A stretch of 64,000 nt of DNA from Craterilacuibacter sinensis (GTDB lineage: Bacteria; Pseudomonadota; Gammaproteobacteria; Burkholderiales; Chromobacteriaceae), in the NCBI RefSeq assembly GCF_009831765.1, contig NZ_WSSB01000014.1:1-64000 (forward strand). Reading direction: 5' to 3'. The position numbers and the translations under genes are program-made. Shown here piece after piece: positions 51,138 to 60,832 of the stretch. The notes beneath the pieces are model-generated. The model was not told the DNA's origin. It searched no databases and saw only the letters and a list, made by a program, of their open reading frames with translations. Within the stretch, counting starts at the first letter, position 1. Each line of letters starts with the position of its first letter.

Positions 51138-51299
51138 GATGGGCTCCTGACGTTTCGAGAGATTGAGAACCACCGTATGCGGGTGGGGGTGCTCTCAACG
51201 CACGTCAGCGCGTCCGGGGCGTTACCGTCACCCGACACCCCCCTTGATCTGTATGACCCGCGTGCAGACGCACGTTAGCCGATAGAGGGCATAAAAATA

Positions 51300-51408
51300 C
51301 CGCGATACAGTCGCGGGGTGCTGCTGACGAACTTGAGAGAGATTGCAGAATACGGTCTGTTGATCAGACCGTCAAGCACAACAGCCAAGCATGATGTCTA
51401 TCATGCTT
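51300..51408. promoter_or_regulatory. Three inverted repeats near the right prophage end
   Basis: CCGCGA/TCGCGG (51300-51316), ACGGTCTG/CAGACCGT (51352-51372, loop TTGAT) and AAGCATGAT/ATCATGCTT (51387-51408, loop GTCT). None has a T-tract. They lie in the 390 bases between the last phage gene and the arm sites, which show no gene. They may be operators or sites for integration accessory proteins. Confidence 0.5.
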
Positions 51409-51456
51409 AACCAATTTCATGATGGCGTGTCTTGTGTGCTGGAGATGAACACAGCG

Positions 51457-51488
51457 TTTTTGTAGAAGACTGCTGATTTTTGTAGAAG
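51457..51488. promoter_or_regulatory. Right-arm integrase binding-site candidates
   Basis: TTTTTGTAGAAG occurs twice (51457-51468 and 51477-51488), 20 bases apart in direct orientation. The same word is at the left end next to int. P2-like attP sites have such arm repeats on both sides. Confidence 0.65.
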
Positions 51489-51524
51489 TCACGTCACGCT
51501 AAAAATTGGCGCTAGTCCTCGACT

Positions 51525-51628
51525 AGAAAAGCAAAAAGCCCCGAAATTCGGGGCTTAGCGCTGTGGTACTGGCGGAGAGATAGGGATTCGAACCCTAGTG
51601 CGGCATACGCCGCCCACTGATTTCGAGT
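51525..51628. repeat. attR: direct repeat covering the tRNA-Ser 3' half
   Basis: It matches 17224-17327 with one difference at 51563. The phage copy restores the 3' half of the tRNA, while the 5' half (51629-51659) is chromosomal. The tRNA terminator hairpin AGCCCCGAA/TTCGGGGCT with a T-run (minus strand) is at 51534-51556. Confidence 0.93.
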
Positions 51629-51659
51629 CAGGGCCGTTTAGCCTCTCCGGCATCTCTCC
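51570..51659 (-). tRNA. tRNA-Ser(CGA)
   Basis: 90 bases with encoded CCA. The acceptor arms GGAGAGA/TCTCTCC pair, discriminator G. The anticodon stem CTGA/TCAG encloses CTCGAAA, anticodon CGA (reads UCG). A long variable arm (GGCGGCGTATGCCGC) is typical of serine tRNA. It is regenerated intact after prophage insertion. Confidence 0.97.
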
Positions 51660-51675
51660 GCGATCAGTGGGACGC

Positions 51676-51705
51676 ATTATAAGCAAGCAGAATCGAAGGC
51701 GTCAA
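51676..51705 (-). promoter_or_regulatory. Promoter of tRNA-Ser
   Basis: TTGACG (51705-51700) and TATAAT (51681-51676) on the minus strand, 18-base spacer, followed by a GC-rich discriminator GCGTCCC typical of stable-RNA promoters. Confidence 0.8.
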
Positions 51706-51745
51706 CCATTTTTTCAAATTGGCTTTCAATCAATTTTTATCGCAC

Positions 51746-52636
51746 TTAGCCCAACTTGCGCTCACGCCACAAGGTCACCCCGGCGAGCAGACCCAAAGCC
51801 AGCGTCACCAGGCCCATACCGAGCCCCTCGGCCAACGTCGGCACTTCGCCCAGCGCCAGCCACGCCATCATGACCGCCACGGCAGGAACGGCCAGGATAT
51901 TCAACCCGGCCATACCGGCCGACAAGCGCGTCAGCAGGCTCATCCATGCCAGCCAGCCCAGACCGCCAGCCAACACACCGGCAAACAAAGAGACCCACAA
52001 CAAGGACCACGAGAACACCAGCGGCTGCGCCGGAAAGAGCGGCAACAGTAGCAACAAGGGTACGGCACCCCACAGCATTTGCCAGAAGGTCAGCGCCAGC
52101 GTGTCGACCTTATGCTGGGTTCTGAGTTTTTTTGCGATGATGGCCGCGATAGCCCATACCAGGCCGCCGCCAATGGCCAGCACATCGGACAACCAGCTAC
52201 CGGACAGATTCCACGGCTCGAGAATCGCCAGCAGGCCGGCAAAAGCCAGACCCACCGCCAGCCATTGCACTTTCAGCAGGCGCTCGCCCAGATAAACACG
52301 CGCAAGCAACAGCGTCCAGAACGGCATGGTGTAGCACAACACCGACACCTTGCCCGCCCCGCCGGCAGCCAGCGCCAGATTGGTCAGCAGTACAAAGCCT
52401 GCCGTCTGGGTCAGGCCCAGCAAAAAGGTCGGCACAAAAGGCGGTGGACGCAACGGGCGCTTGCTTAACAGCAAAATGACGCCCAGCGTTGCAATAGCCA
52501 GCACGGTACGCAAGAGGCCCAACTGGGCGGCGCTGGCATAGGCCAGCCCCAGCTTGGTGACGATCCAGTTCCCTCCCCACACCAGCCACAAAAAGGCGAG
52601 GGTCAGCACACCGGACATCGAATAACGCTTGGACAT
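51746..52636 (-). CDS. EamA/RhaT-family drug/metabolite transporter
   Basis: 296 residues from the ATG at 52636. Ten membrane helices in two EamA repeats (LAFLWLVWGGNWIVTKLGLA at the start; WGAVPLLLLLPLFPAQPLVF in the second half). Probably exports a small metabolite; the substrate cannot be told. Open frame upstream of the ATG lies over the pepN terminators. Confidence 0.85.
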   Translation of the reverse strand: MSKRYSMSGVLTLAFLWLVWGGNWIVTKLGLAYASAAQLGLLRTVLAIATLGVILLLSKRPLRPPPFVPTFLLGLTQTAGFVLLTNLALAAGGAGKVSVLCYTMPFWTLLLARVYLGERLLKVQWLAVGLAFAGLLAILEPWNLSGSWLSDVLAIGGGLVWAIAAIIAKKLRTQHKVDTLALTFWQMLWGAVPLLLLLPLFPAQPLVFSWSLLWVSLFAGVLAGGLGWLAWMSLLTRLSAGMAGLNILAVPAVAVMMAWLALGEVPTLAEGLGMGLVTLALGLLAGVTLWRERKLG

Positions 52637-52656
52637 GAATGAAATACACAATAAAA

Positions 52657-52708
52657 AGGACGGGCCATGCCCGTCCGGGGTTAAGCGGCCACCTGGCAAG
52701 GTGGCCGG
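52657..52708 (-). terminator. Two hairpins ending pepN
   Basis: GGACGGGC/GCCCGTCC with a CAT loop (52658-52676) is followed on the minus strand by TTTTTAT. A second GC-rich stem (CGGCCACC/GGTGGCCG, 52685-52708) lies just after the pepN stop. Confidence 0.75.
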
Positions 52709-52714
52709 CATCAA

Positions 52715-55333
52715 TCAGACATCCAGATTCTTGGAGACGATTTCGTAAACATCACGCGATAGTTCAGGCTGCGCCAGAATACGCGCAAGCTCGGCACGCA
52801 TCAGCGCGCGCCGCTTGGGCTCAAGCTTTTGCATGCGGTTGAACACCTGAACCAGACGGCTGGCGACTTGCGGGTTGAAAGCATCAACCGCCAGCACCTG
52901 ATCGGCCATAAAGCGGTAAGCCGAACCGTCGGAGGCATGAAAAGCCGCCATATTACGCCCGAAGGTACCAAGCAGGCTTCTGGCCTTATTAGGGTTTTTC
53001 AGCGAAAACGCCGGATGGGCCAGAGCCGCCTGCACCTGTTGCAGGGTGTCCGGCCGCTGCGCGCTGGCGATAAAGGCAAAATACTTGTCCATCACCAAGG
53101 CTTCCTGCCGCCATTGCCGGTCAAAAGCCTCCAGGCACTCGCGTCGCGCTTCACTGTCATGATCACGCAAAGCGTTCAAGGCGCCGATCTGGTCCGACAT
53201 ATTGTCGGCCACCAGATACTGCGCCTTGGCGCTTTCCACCGGCCAGGCATCAGGCAAACGGCACAGCATGGCCAATGCCAGATTTTTCAGCTGGCGCTGA
53301 CCGGCGTCTTGCGGCCGGTAGCTACGCGTCTGGTTCAGCTTCAGCGTTTCGTGCCACTCGCCGCGCAGCGACTTAGCCAGCTGCGTCAAAACGCTCTCGC
53401 GCACCGCATGGATATGCGCAGGATCGGCCTCGTCCACCATCTCGAGAATATCCGCCTCGCCAGGCAAACTCAGCATCAGGGCTTTAAACGCAGCGTCCAG
53501 CGTCAAATCCGTCAGGATGGTACGCATTGCCGCGACCAGACTCTCCGGCAAGCGCAGTTCACGCCCGGCAAGCGCATCACCCAGCAGGCGCACAAACACC
53601 CGCTCGGACAGTTTTTGCCCCGCTTCCCAGCGGCAGAAGCTGTCGCTGTCGTTTGCCATCAAAAAAGCCAGCTCGTCGTCGCGCCAGTTGTAGTCCAGCT
53701 TCACCGGGGCGGAAAAACCGCGCAACAGCGAAGGAACAGGCTCGCTGTCTATGCCGGTAAAACGGAAGCTCTGGCTTTGCGCCTTGACATCCAGCACTCG
53801 CGTGCCAACCGTCGCCACATCCTCGCCCTCCAGCTGCAGGGGCAGATCCTGACCATCGCGCCCCACCAGCCCCAGCGCCAGCGGGATATGCAAAGGCAGG
53901 ACATCAGCCTGCCCTGGCGTGTGCTGCGTCACCGTCAGGCTGTATACCCGGTCGGCCGCATGATACTGGCTGCTCACTTTCAATACCGGCGTACCAGCCT
54001 GGCTATACCACAGGGCAAACTGGTCCAGATCCATTCCGTTTGCGTCCGCCATGGCCGCACGGAAGTCGTCACAGGTCACCGCCTGGCCATCGTGGCGTTT
54101 GAAATAAAGCGCCATGCCCTTCTGGAAGCCCGCTTCACCCAATAAGGTGTGATACATGCGCACCACTTCGGCGCCCTTCTCATACACCGTCATGGTGTAA
54201 AAGTTGTTCATCTCGATATAAGACGCCGGGCGGATGGGGTGGGCAGTCGGGCCGGCATCTTCCGGAAACTGCAGCGCACGCAATGACTTCACATCCTCAA
54301 TACGCTTGACCGCGCGACTGCCCAGATCGGCCGAAAACTCCTGATCGCGGAACACCGTCAGCCCTTCCTTGAGCGACAACTGAAACCAGTCGCGGCAAGT
54401 TACGCGGTTGCCGGTCCAGTTATGAAAATACTCGTGACCGATCACCGCCTCGACGCCCTCGAAGTCGGCATCGGTCGCCGTATCCTGACGTGCCAACACA
54501 TACTTGGTATTGAAGATATTGAGGCCCTTGTTCTCCATCGCCCCCATATTGAAATCGCCAACAGCCACAATCATATAGATGTCGAGGTCGTACTCGAGGC
54601 CGAAGCGCTGCTCGTCCCACTGCATGGCATGTTTGAGCGAGGCCATGGCATAGTGCGATTTATCCAGATCGGCCGGCTCGGTCCATACTTCCAGCGCAAC
54701 GGCACGGCCACTACGTGTGGTAAAGCTGTCTTTCAGCACGGACAGGCGGCCGGCAACCAGGGCAAACAGATAGGCTGGCTTTTTATAGGGGTCAACCCAC
54801 TTCACCCAGTGACGCTTCTTGTCCAGCGTGCCCTCGCCCACCTTATTGCCATTGGACAAGAGGACGGGATAGGCCTGCCTGTCGGCGATGATGGTGGTGG
54901 TGAACTTGGCCATCACATCCGGACGGTCGAGGTAATAGGTGATTTTTCTAAAGCCCTCGGGCTCGCACTGGGTAAACAGATTGCCGCCGGAAGCATACAG
55001 GCCCATCAGGCTGGTATTGGCGGCGGGTTCCAGCTCGGTTTCCACTTCGAGAATAAAGCTGTCCGGCACATCGGTAATCGTCAGCGTCTCGCCTTGCAGG
55101 CTATAGCGCGACGCGTCCAGCCTATCGCCATCCAGCAGTAGCGAAACCAGCCTGGCAGAACCGTCCAGCACGAGAGCGCCCTCTTGCCCGCCGCCCAGCT
55201 TGCGCCGCATCACCAGACGCGATTTAACGCGCGTAGCCATTTCGCCCACGTCAAAAGTCAGATCAACCTTGTCGATCAAAAAATCCGGTGCCTGATAATC
55301 GGCTAAATACTTGATATCTCTTTGTGTACTCAC
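52715..55333 (-). CDS. pepN: Aminopeptidase N (M1 metallopeptidase)
   Basis: 872 residues, full E. coli PepN length. The substrate-binding GAMEN motif is at 264-268, zinc motif HEYFHNWTG from 300, and the third ligand Glu323 in LKEG. The C-terminal 500 residues form the helical domains ([20 protein letters not shown] and others). It trims N-terminal residues from peptides in the cytoplasm. The M61 peptidase gene ends 30 bases upstream, so both may form one operon. Confidence 0.97.
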   Translation of the reverse strand: MSTQRDIKYLADYQAPDFLIDKVDLTFDVGEMATRVKSRLVMRRKLGGGQEGALVLDGSARLVSLLLDGDRLDASRYSLQGETLTITDVPDSFILEVETELEPAANTSLMGLYASGGNLFTQCEPEGFRKITYYLDRPDVMAKFTTTIIADRQAYPVLLSNGNKVGEGTLDKKRHWVKWVDPYKKPAYLFALVAGRLSVLKDSFTTRSGRAVALEVWTEPADLDKSHYAMASLKHAMQWDEQRFGLEYDLDIYMIVAVGDFNMGAMENKGLNIFNTKYVLARQDTATDADFEGVEAVIGHEYFHNWTGNRVTCRDWFQLSLKEGLTVFRDQEFSADLGSRAVKRIEDVKSLRALQFPEDAGPTAHPIRPASYIEMNNFYTMTVYEKGAEVVRMYHTLLGEAGFQKGMALYFKRHDGQAVTCDDFRAAMADANGMDLDQFALWYSQAGTPVLKVSSQYHAADRVYSLTVTQHTPGQADVLPLHIPLALGLVGRDGQDLPLQLEGEDVATVGTRVLDVKAQSQSFRFTGIDSEPVPSLLRGFSAPVKLDYNWRDDELAFLMANDSDSFCRWEAGQKLSERVFVRLLGDALAGRELRLPESLVAAMRTILTDLTLDAAFKALMLSLPGEADILEMVDEADPAHIHAVRESVLTQLAKSLRGEWHETLKLNQTRSYRPQDAGQRQLKNLALAMLCRLPDAWPVESAKAQYLVADNMSDQIGALNALRDHDSEARRECLEAFDRQWRQEALVMDKYFAFIASAQRPDTLQQVQAALAHPAFSLKNPNKARSLLGTFGRNMAAFHASDGSAYRFMADQVLAVDAFNPQVASRLVQVFNRMQKLEPKRRALMRAELARILAQPELSRDVYEIVSKNLDV

Positions 55334-55363
55334 GCTTTGTCTCCCGCGCTGTTGACGCGCTTG

Positions 55364-57142
55364 TTACTCAAGCCAGCTACCACCGTCGTTTTGCAACAGC
55401 AGGCGGCAAGTATCGGCAACCCCGCCTTGCAGGGCAATCTCGAATTCCATTAGTTCATCGCGACGAAACGCGTGGATGCTGACTTTGTCGCCAGGGCGAT
55501 AGCGCGACAGCGTCTTATCCAGATCACCGACTTTCACGCCATCCAGCGCCAGCACCACATCACCAGATGACAGGCCAGCCGCTTGTGCCGCGCCACCATC
55601 CCACACCTGCTGCAGGCGAACCCCCAAAGGATCGGACACGGATTTTACCCCGAGAACAGCACGCAAGGATGGGCAAGGCATCATCTCCACCACGCCACCA
55701 CGGTCACTAGCCGAATCCGACGGCGTCAACATAAACGCAACCCCCACGTCTGCCAGCAACTCGGCCAGTGGCAATTCGGCACAGCTCCTGAGCGCCAGAT
55801 CGAAAAACGGTTTCAGATCCAGCCCGCTCACCTCGCTGGCCAGTGTCTCCCATTCTGTCTCGCCCACCCCCTGGCCATCCTGCTGATGGCGCGACCATAA
55901 GGCGCGCATCACATCATCCAGCGAACAGCGCCCGGCCGTATCGCGCCGGATCAACAAATCCAGCGCCAGCGCGGCCAGCGCTCCTTTGGCGTAATAACTG
56001 ACGATGGCGTTGGGACTGTTTTCGTCCTGCCGGTAAAACTTGGTCCAGGCATCAAAACTCGACTCTTCCAGCGTCTGCTTTAAGCGGCCACTGCCACGGG
56101 CAACGGCCGTGACGGTCTTGGCCAGCAGCCCAAGATAGCGCTTTTTGTCGATCAGGCCGCAGCGCACCAGCGTCAGGTCGTCGTAATAAGAGGTCACGCC
56201 TTCAAAGGCCCACAGCAGGCGGGTGTGGTTTTCCTGCGTCAGGTCGTAAGGCGTAAAGGCGGCCGGCTTGATCCGCTTTACATTCCAGCTATGGAAGTAC
56301 TCATGGCTGATCAGGCCCAGCAATTGCACATAGCCGTCACTCAGGCTGTCATCCCCCTGCAGCGGCAAATCATCGCGTCCCGCCATCAGCGCGGTACTGT
56401 TGCGATGCTCCAGACCGCCGTACACATCCCCACCAACAAAGAGCATAAACAGATAACCGGCAAAGGGCGCCGCTGCGCCGAACAGACGTATCTGGTATTC
56501 ACAGATCCGCTGCGTATCACGCGCCAGACGCGCAAGGTCGGCGTGATGATGGCGGCCGGAGACAATAAAACGGTGCGGCACACCGCAGGCGGTAAAGCAA
56601 ACCTCCTCGAAACACCCCATTTCGAACGGGTGATCAATCAATGCATCGTAGCTGTCCGCCAGATAACAGCCGAAACCGGCCTGATCGATATCCAGTGCAG
56701 GCAAGGCACTCGCCAGTTTCCAGCTGCCGGACACCCGATCTGGCACAGCAACTTCCAGGCGGTGCGGCTGCGACTCCTGACCCACAACGGCCAGACACAG
56801 GCTGGATGCATTAAAAAACCCGCGCTCAGGGTCAAGGTAAGCACCGCGTACCGACAGGTCAAAGGCATATACCTGATAGCTCAACACCAGGGGACCGGCA
56901 CAAGGCTCGACCTGCCAGCTGTGTTTATCCAGCTTGGTCACGCTCAATGCTCGCCCACCACTATGGGCACTGAGCGCCACGATATGCCGGGCAAAGTCGC
57001 GGATCATATAACTGCCGGGTATCCATGCCGGCAAACGCAGAACCTGCCCGTTTGCCGCAGGCTTATCCACGCTCAGCGTCACGGCAAAAAGGTGGGCGGC
57101 AGGCTGGGCGGCAACGATGTGATAAGAAATGGAAGGCGTCAT
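55364..57142 (-). CDS. M61-family metallopeptidase with PDZ domain
   Basis: 592 residues. An N-terminal beta domain (LRLPAWIPGSYMIRDFARHI) precedes the gluzincin motif GGLEHRNST (242-250) and HEYFHSWNVKRI (zinc ligands from His280). A C-terminal PDZ domain (about 490-575) has AQAAGLSSGDVVLALDGVKV. It resembles Sphingomonas glycyl aminopeptidase. No signal peptide, so probably cytoplasmic. A shared peptide-degradation role with pepN is plausible. Confidence 0.9.
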   Translation of the reverse strand: MTPSISYHIVAAQPAAHLFAVTLSVDKPAANGQVLRLPAWIPGSYMIRDFARHIVALSAHSGGRALSVTKLDKHSWQVEPCAGPLVLSYQVYAFDLSVRGAYLDPERGFFNASSLCLAVVGQESQPHRLEVAVPDRVSGSWKLASALPALDIDQAGFGCYLADSYDALIDHPFEMGCFEEVCFTACGVPHRFIVSGRHHHADLARLARDTQRICEYQIRLFGAAAPFAGYLFMLFVGGDVYGGLEHRNSTALMAGRDDLPLQGDDSLSDGYVQLLGLISHEYFHSWNVKRIKPAAFTPYDLTQENHTRLLWAFEGVTSYYDDLTLVRCGLIDKKRYLGLLAKTVTAVARGSGRLKQTLEESSFDAWTKFYRQDENSPNAIVSYYAKGALAALALDLLIRRDTAGRCSLDDVMRALWSRHQQDGQGVGETEWETLASEVSGLDLKPFFDLALRSCAELPLAELLADVGVAFMLTPSDSASDRGGVVEMMPCPSLRAVLGVKSVSDPLGVRLQQVWDGGAAQAAGLSSGDVVLALDGVKVGDLDKTLSRYRPGDKVSIHAFRRDELMEFEIALQGGVADTCRLLLQNDGGSWLE

Positions 57143-57206
57143 GGATTAAAAATTCCTGTGGCAGGTAAGGAATAAGCCGCCGCTGGCGGGCCACTGATGC
57201 AAAAGT

Positions 57207-57220
57207 TTGACCTGCATCAA
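57207..57220. promoter_or_regulatory. FNR/Anr-like site in the pepM61-ccoN intergenic region
   Basis: TTGAC-CTGC-ATCAA differs at one base from the FNR consensus TTGAT-N4-ATCAA. The 388-base gap otherwise contains a 14-base palindrome ACAATT-CA-AATTGT (57243-57256) and no gene. The FNR-like site is 310 bases before ccoN and only 65 from the divergent peptidase gene, so which it controls is unclear. Confidence 0.45.
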
Positions 57221-57530
57221 CAAGCAGACAAGATATGACAATACAATTCAAATTGTTTTATTGCCGGATGATTTTGGATTGTCTTGCAGATAAAGGCTGA
57301 AAACAGCTACTGCATTGCACAAACCAGTCTGGCCGGAAGCTTGCCAATTGGATAGAATGTCGAACTGTTACAAGGCATCCCTTTGTACTGTCAGGGGCAA
57401 TATCACCCCGGCCAGTACACCGGCAAAAGCAGGGCATCGCACATAATGGAAACATTGAGCATAAACGTGAGACGCATAGCTTAATGGATGACATAAAAAC
57501 GTTTTAGTTCGCAACTTTGGAGAATCGTTA

Positions 57531-58955
57531 ATGGAAACGCAATCCACTTATAACTATAAGGTGGTGCGCCAGTTTGCCATCATGACCGTCGTGTGGGGTA
57601 TCGTCGGCATGCTGGTAGGCGTAATCATTGCGGCCCAACTTGTCTGGCCAGACCTGAATATCGGACCCTGGCTACACTTTGGCCGCCTGCGCCCCCTGCA
57701 CACCAATGCCGTGATTTTCGCCTTCGGCGGCTGCGGCCTGTTTGCCACCTCGTACTATGTCGTACAACGCACTTGTAACGTCCGCCTGATTTCGGACAAG
57801 CTGGCTGCCTTTACTTTCTGGGGCTGGCAAACCGTCATCGTTCTGGCTGCAATCACCCTGCCACTGGGCATTACCCAGGGCAAGGAGTATGCAGAACTGG
57901 AATGGCCTATCGATTTGCTGATCACCGTGGTCTGGGTTGCCTACGCCATCGTATTCTTTGGCACCATCGGCATCCGTAAGGTCAAGCACATCTATGTAGC
58001 CAACTGGTTCTACGGCGCATTCATTCTGGCCGTGGCCCTGCTGCACGTAGTCAACAGCATGGCGATTCCAGTCAGCCTGACCAAGTCCTACTCGGTCTAC
58101 GCCGGTGCCGTCGATGCCATGGTGCAATGGTGGTATGGCCACAATGCCGTGGGCTTCTTCCTGACCGCTGCCTTCCTCGGCATGATGTACTACTTCGTGC
58201 CTAAGCAAGCCGGCCGTCCGGTCTACTCCTACCGCCTGTCGGTAGTGCACTTCTGGGCACTGATCTTCACCTATATGTGGGCGGGCCCGCACCACCTGCA
58301 TTACACCGCCCTGCCGGACTGGACCCAGTCTATCGGTATGGTGTTCTCGCTGATTCTGCTGGCACCTAGCTGGGGCGGCATGATCAACGGCGTGATGACC
58401 CTGTCCGGCGCCTGGCACAAGCTGCGCACCGACCCTATCCTCAAGTTCCTGGTGGTATCGCTGTCGTTCTACGGCATGTCGACCTTCGAAGGCCCGATGA
58501 TGTCGATCAAGACCGTCAACGCGCTGAGCCATTACACCGACTGGACCGTCGGCCACGTGCACTCCGGCGCACTGGGCTGGGTAGGCTTTATCACCATCGG
58601 CTCCATGTACTACCTGATCCCGCGCCTGTTCGGCCGTGAGCAGATGCACAGCATCAAGCTGATCGAAGCACACTTCTGGATGGCAACCGTGGGCGTGGTG
58701 CTCTACATCGCCGCACTGTGGATCTCCGGCGTGATGCAGGGCCTGATGTGGCGTGCGCTGAACCCGGATGGCACCCTCACTTACGCCTTTGCTGAAGTAG
58801 TGAAAGTGACCTATCCGTACCACTTCGTACGTCTGCTGGGTGGCGCCCTGTATCTGGGTGGTATGTTCCTGATGGCTTACAACGTGTACCGCACTGCGGT
58901 TGCCGGCAAGCCGTTTGATGCCAAGATCCCTGCCGCTACCGCGTCGGCTCACTAA
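57531..58955 (+). CDS. ccoN: Cytochrome cbb3 oxidase catalytic subunit I
   Basis: 474 residues with about 12 membrane helices. Haem and copper ligand histidines lie in [12 protein letters not shown] (about 61), [12 protein letters not shown] (about 200), [15 protein letters not shown] (about 252-266, CuB) and [14 protein letters not shown] (about 341-354). It reduces oxygen with high affinity and pumps protons. GGAG precedes the ATG by eight bases. First gene of ccoNOQP. Confidence 0.97.
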   Translation: METQSTYNYKVVRQFAIMTVVWGIVGMLVGVIIAAQLVWPDLNIGPWLHFGRLRPLHTNAVIFAFGGCGLFATSYYVVQRTCNVRLISDKLAAFTFWGWQTVIVLAAITLPLGITQGKEYAELEWPIDLLITVVWVAYAIVFFGTIGIRKVKHIYVANWFYGAFILAVALLHVVNSMAIPVSLTKSYSVYAGAVDAMVQWWYGHNAVGFFLTAAFLGMMYYFVPKQAGRPVYSYRLSVVHFWALIFTYMWAGPHHLHYTALPDWTQSIGMVFSLILLAPSWGGMINGVMTLSGAWHKLRTDPILKFLVVSLSFYGMSTFEGPMMSIKTVNALSHYTDWTVGHVHSGALGWVGFITIGSMYYLIPRLFGREQMHSIKLIEAHFWMATVGVVLYIAALWISGVMQGLMWRALNPDGTLTYAFAEVVKVTYPYHFVRLLGGALYLGGMFLMAYNVYRTAVAGKPFDAKIPAATASAH

Positions 58956-58972
58956 GGGCTGAAGGAAACAAC

Positions 58973-59587
58973 ATGGAAAAGATCCAGAAACTGATTGAAG
59001 AAAAGGTCGGCTACCTGATCGTACTGACCCTGATGGTCATCAGCGTGGCTGCATTGGTGGAGATTGTGCCACTGATGTTCCTGAAGCAGACCACCGAGCC
59101 GGTGGCCGGCGTCAAGCCTTACACCGCGCTGCAACTGGCCGGTCGCGACATCTATATCCGCGAAGGCTGCTACAACTGCCACTCGCAGATGATCCGTCCG
59201 TTCCGTGCAGAAACCGAACGCTACGGCCACTACTCGGTTGCCGGTGAATCGGTCTACGACCATCCGTTCCAGTGGGGCTCCAAGCGTACCGGTCCGGATC
59301 TGGCGCGTGTGGGCGGCCGTTACTCCGACGAATGGCACCGTGTTCACATGATGAATCCGCGCGATGTGGTGCCGGAGTCGAACATGCCGTCCTTCCCGTG
59401 GCTGGCGAAAAACCTGGCTGATGCGGCCATCGTACCAGGCAAGATGGAAGCACTGCGCAAGGTTGGCGTACCGTACACCGATGCCGAAATTGCTGCCGCA
59501 GCAGCAGAAGTCGAGGGCAAGTCCGAAATGGATGCGCTGATTGCTTACCTGCAAGGCTTGGGTCTTGCGCTGAAGAACACCCGCTAA
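58973..59587 (+). CDS. ccoO: Cytochrome cbb3 oxidase mono-haem subunit II
   Basis: 204 residues. One N-terminal membrane anchor ([18 protein letters not shown]) and one haem c motif CYNCH at 66-70; the axial Met is probably in NMPSFPWL. It passes electrons from CcoP to CcoN in the periplasm. It follows ccoN by 17 bases. Confidence 0.96.
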   Translation: MEKIQKLIEEKVGYLIVLTLMVISVAALVEIVPLMFLKQTTEPVAGVKPYTALQLAGRDIYIREGCYNCHSQMIRPFRAETERYGHYSVAGESVYDHPFQWGSKRTGPDLARVGGRYSDEWHRVHMMNPRDVVPESNMPSFPWLAKNLADAAIVPGKMEALRKVGVPYTDAEIAAAAAEVEGKSEMDALIAYLQGLGLALKNTR

Positions 59588-59589
59588 TC

Positions 59590-59781
59590 ATGGAATGGGT
59601 CAATTTTTCTCGCAGCCTGTATACGCTGGCCTGCTTCACGATTTTTCTCGTGATTCTGATCGGCGCCTACAGCAAGAAGTCCAAACAGCGCTATGAAGAG
59701 GCGGGCATGCTGCCCTTCATGGATGACGAGCATATGCCGGATAGCCCATCCGGCCAGGCTTCCAAGGGAGTCAAGCAATGA
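59590..59781 (+). CDS. ccoQ: Cytochrome cbb3 oxidase small subunit CcoQ
   Basis: 63 residues. A single membrane helix (LACFTIFLVILIGAY) is followed by YSKKSKQRYEEAGMLPFMDD, the typical FixQ pattern. It stabilises the oxidase complex. It overlaps ccoP by four bases (ATGA). Confidence 0.9.
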   Translation: MEWVNFSRSLYTLACFTIFLVILIGAYSKKSKQRYEEAGMLPFMDDEHMPDSPSGQASKGVKQ

Positions 59782-60683
59782 GTAATTTCTGGAGTACCTA
59801 TATCACGGTCATCGTGGTAGCCGGCATTATCTGGGTGACTTTCGTTCTGTTCACGCAGTCGCGACAGAAGGTCAACAAGGCAGGCGAAGCGGAAGACACC
59901 ACCGGCCACCGCTGGGATGATGATCTGGAAGAGTACAACAACCCGCTGCCACGCTGGTGGATGTGGATGTTCTACCTGACCATCGCCTTCGGCATCGGCT
60001 ACCTGACCCTCTATCCGGGTCTGGGCAACTGGAAAGGTCTGCGCGGCTGGACTTCGGTCGGCCAGTACAAGGAAGAAGTGGCACAGGCGCAAGCCAAGTA
60101 CGAACCGCTGTATGCCAAGTATCGCAGCATGGATGTCAAGGCGGTCGCAGCTGACCCGCAGGCGCAGGAAATGGGCAAGCGCCTGTTCCAGACCTACTGC
60201 GTACAGTGCCACGGTTCGGATGCACGCGGTGCCAAGGGCTTCCCTAACCTGACCGACAACGACTGGCTGTGGGGCGGCAGTACCGAAGCCATCCACACCA
60301 CCATCGCCGGTGGCCGCCATGGCCAGATGCCGCCATGGGGCGCTGCCTTCGGTGAAGAAAAGGTTAAGGACACCGCCAACTACGTACTGTCGCTGTCGGG
60401 CAAGAAGCATGACACCGCGCGCGCCGCACGCGGCAAGGAAACCTTTGCAACGGTCTGCGTGGCCTGCCACGGCACCGATGGCAAAGGCAACCAGGCGATG
60501 GGTGCACCTAATCTGACCGATAGCACCTGGCTGTATGGCGGTACTGAAAAGACCATCATCCAGACCATTACCAACGGCCGCCAGAACCAGATGCCGGCAT
60601 GGAAAGACTTCCTCGGCGACGACAAGGTGCACGTACTGACCGCCTATGTCTGGGGTCTGTCCAACAACACCAAGGCGCAATAA
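59778..60683 (+). CDS. ccoP: Cytochrome cbb3 oxidase di-haem subunit III
   Basis: 301 residues. Two N-terminal membrane segments (about 8-26 and 58-78; NPLPRWWMWMFYLTIAFG) and two haem c motifs, CVQCH at 141-145 and CVACH at 227-231, in two cytochrome c domains. It is the electron entry subunit. It is followed by a strong terminator. Confidence 0.97.
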   Translation: MSNFWSTYITVIVVAGIIWVTFVLFTQSRQKVNKAGEAEDTTGHRWDDDLEEYNNPLPRWWMWMFYLTIAFGIGYLTLYPGLGNWKGLRGWTSVGQYKEEVAQAQAKYEPLYAKYRSMDVKAVAADPQAQEMGKRLFQTYCVQCHGSDARGAKGFPNLTDNDWLWGGSTEAIHTTIAGGRHGQMPPWGAAFGEEKVKDTANYVLSLSGKKHDTARAARGKETFATVCVACHGTDGKGNQAMGAPNLTDSTWLYGGTEKTIIQTITNGRQNQMPAWKDFLGDDKVHVLTAYVWGLSNNTKAQ

Positions 60684-60695
60684 CGCCCTGCAGAC

Positions 60696-60726
60696 AACTG
60701 CCCGCTTCGGCGGGCAGTTATTTTTA
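60696..60726 (+). terminator. Terminator after ccoP
   Basis: A perfect 10-base stem AACTGCCCGC/GCGGGCAGTT with TTCG tetraloop is followed by ATTTTTA. It separates structural ccoNOQP from the assembly gene ccoG. Confidence 0.9.
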
Positions 60727-60778
60727 GCCCATCAATATATATTGCGATATAATAAATAGACATTCATCAAGTGGATTG

Positions 60779-60809
60779 CGCAAAGCCCGTCTGCCTGGCG
60801 GGCTTTGCG
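60779..60809 (+). other. Stable 5' UTR hairpin before ccoG
   Basis: An 11-base perfect stem CGCAAAGCCCG/CGGGCTTTGCG with a 9-base loop ends 23 bases before the ccoG ATG. No T-tract follows. A TATAAT lies at about 60748-60753 upstream, so the hairpin would be near the mRNA 5' end and may affect stability or translation. Confidence 0.55.
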
Positions 60810-60832
60810 AAACCCTCTTACAGGAAGCTGAA

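Larger units (their letters stand above)
17224..51628. mobile_element. P2-type prophage integrated in tRNA-Ser(CGA)
   Basis: The element is bounded by 104-base direct repeats (17224-17327 and 51525-51628) that differ at one position (17262 C, 51563 G). They cover the 3' half of a tRNA-Ser gene and its terminator. Inside are a tyrosine integrase, lysogeny and replication genes, a full P2-order set of capsid, tail, lysis and terminase genes, an Ogr-like activator, a P2-like cos candidate and a ParA operon. No structural gene known to be essential in P2 is visibly broken, so the prophage may be inducible. Confidence 0.95.

Noticed and set aside
57672-58952. Long minus-strand open frame opposite ccoN
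   Set aside because: His/Gln-rich antisense shadow of ccoN, with no start signal.
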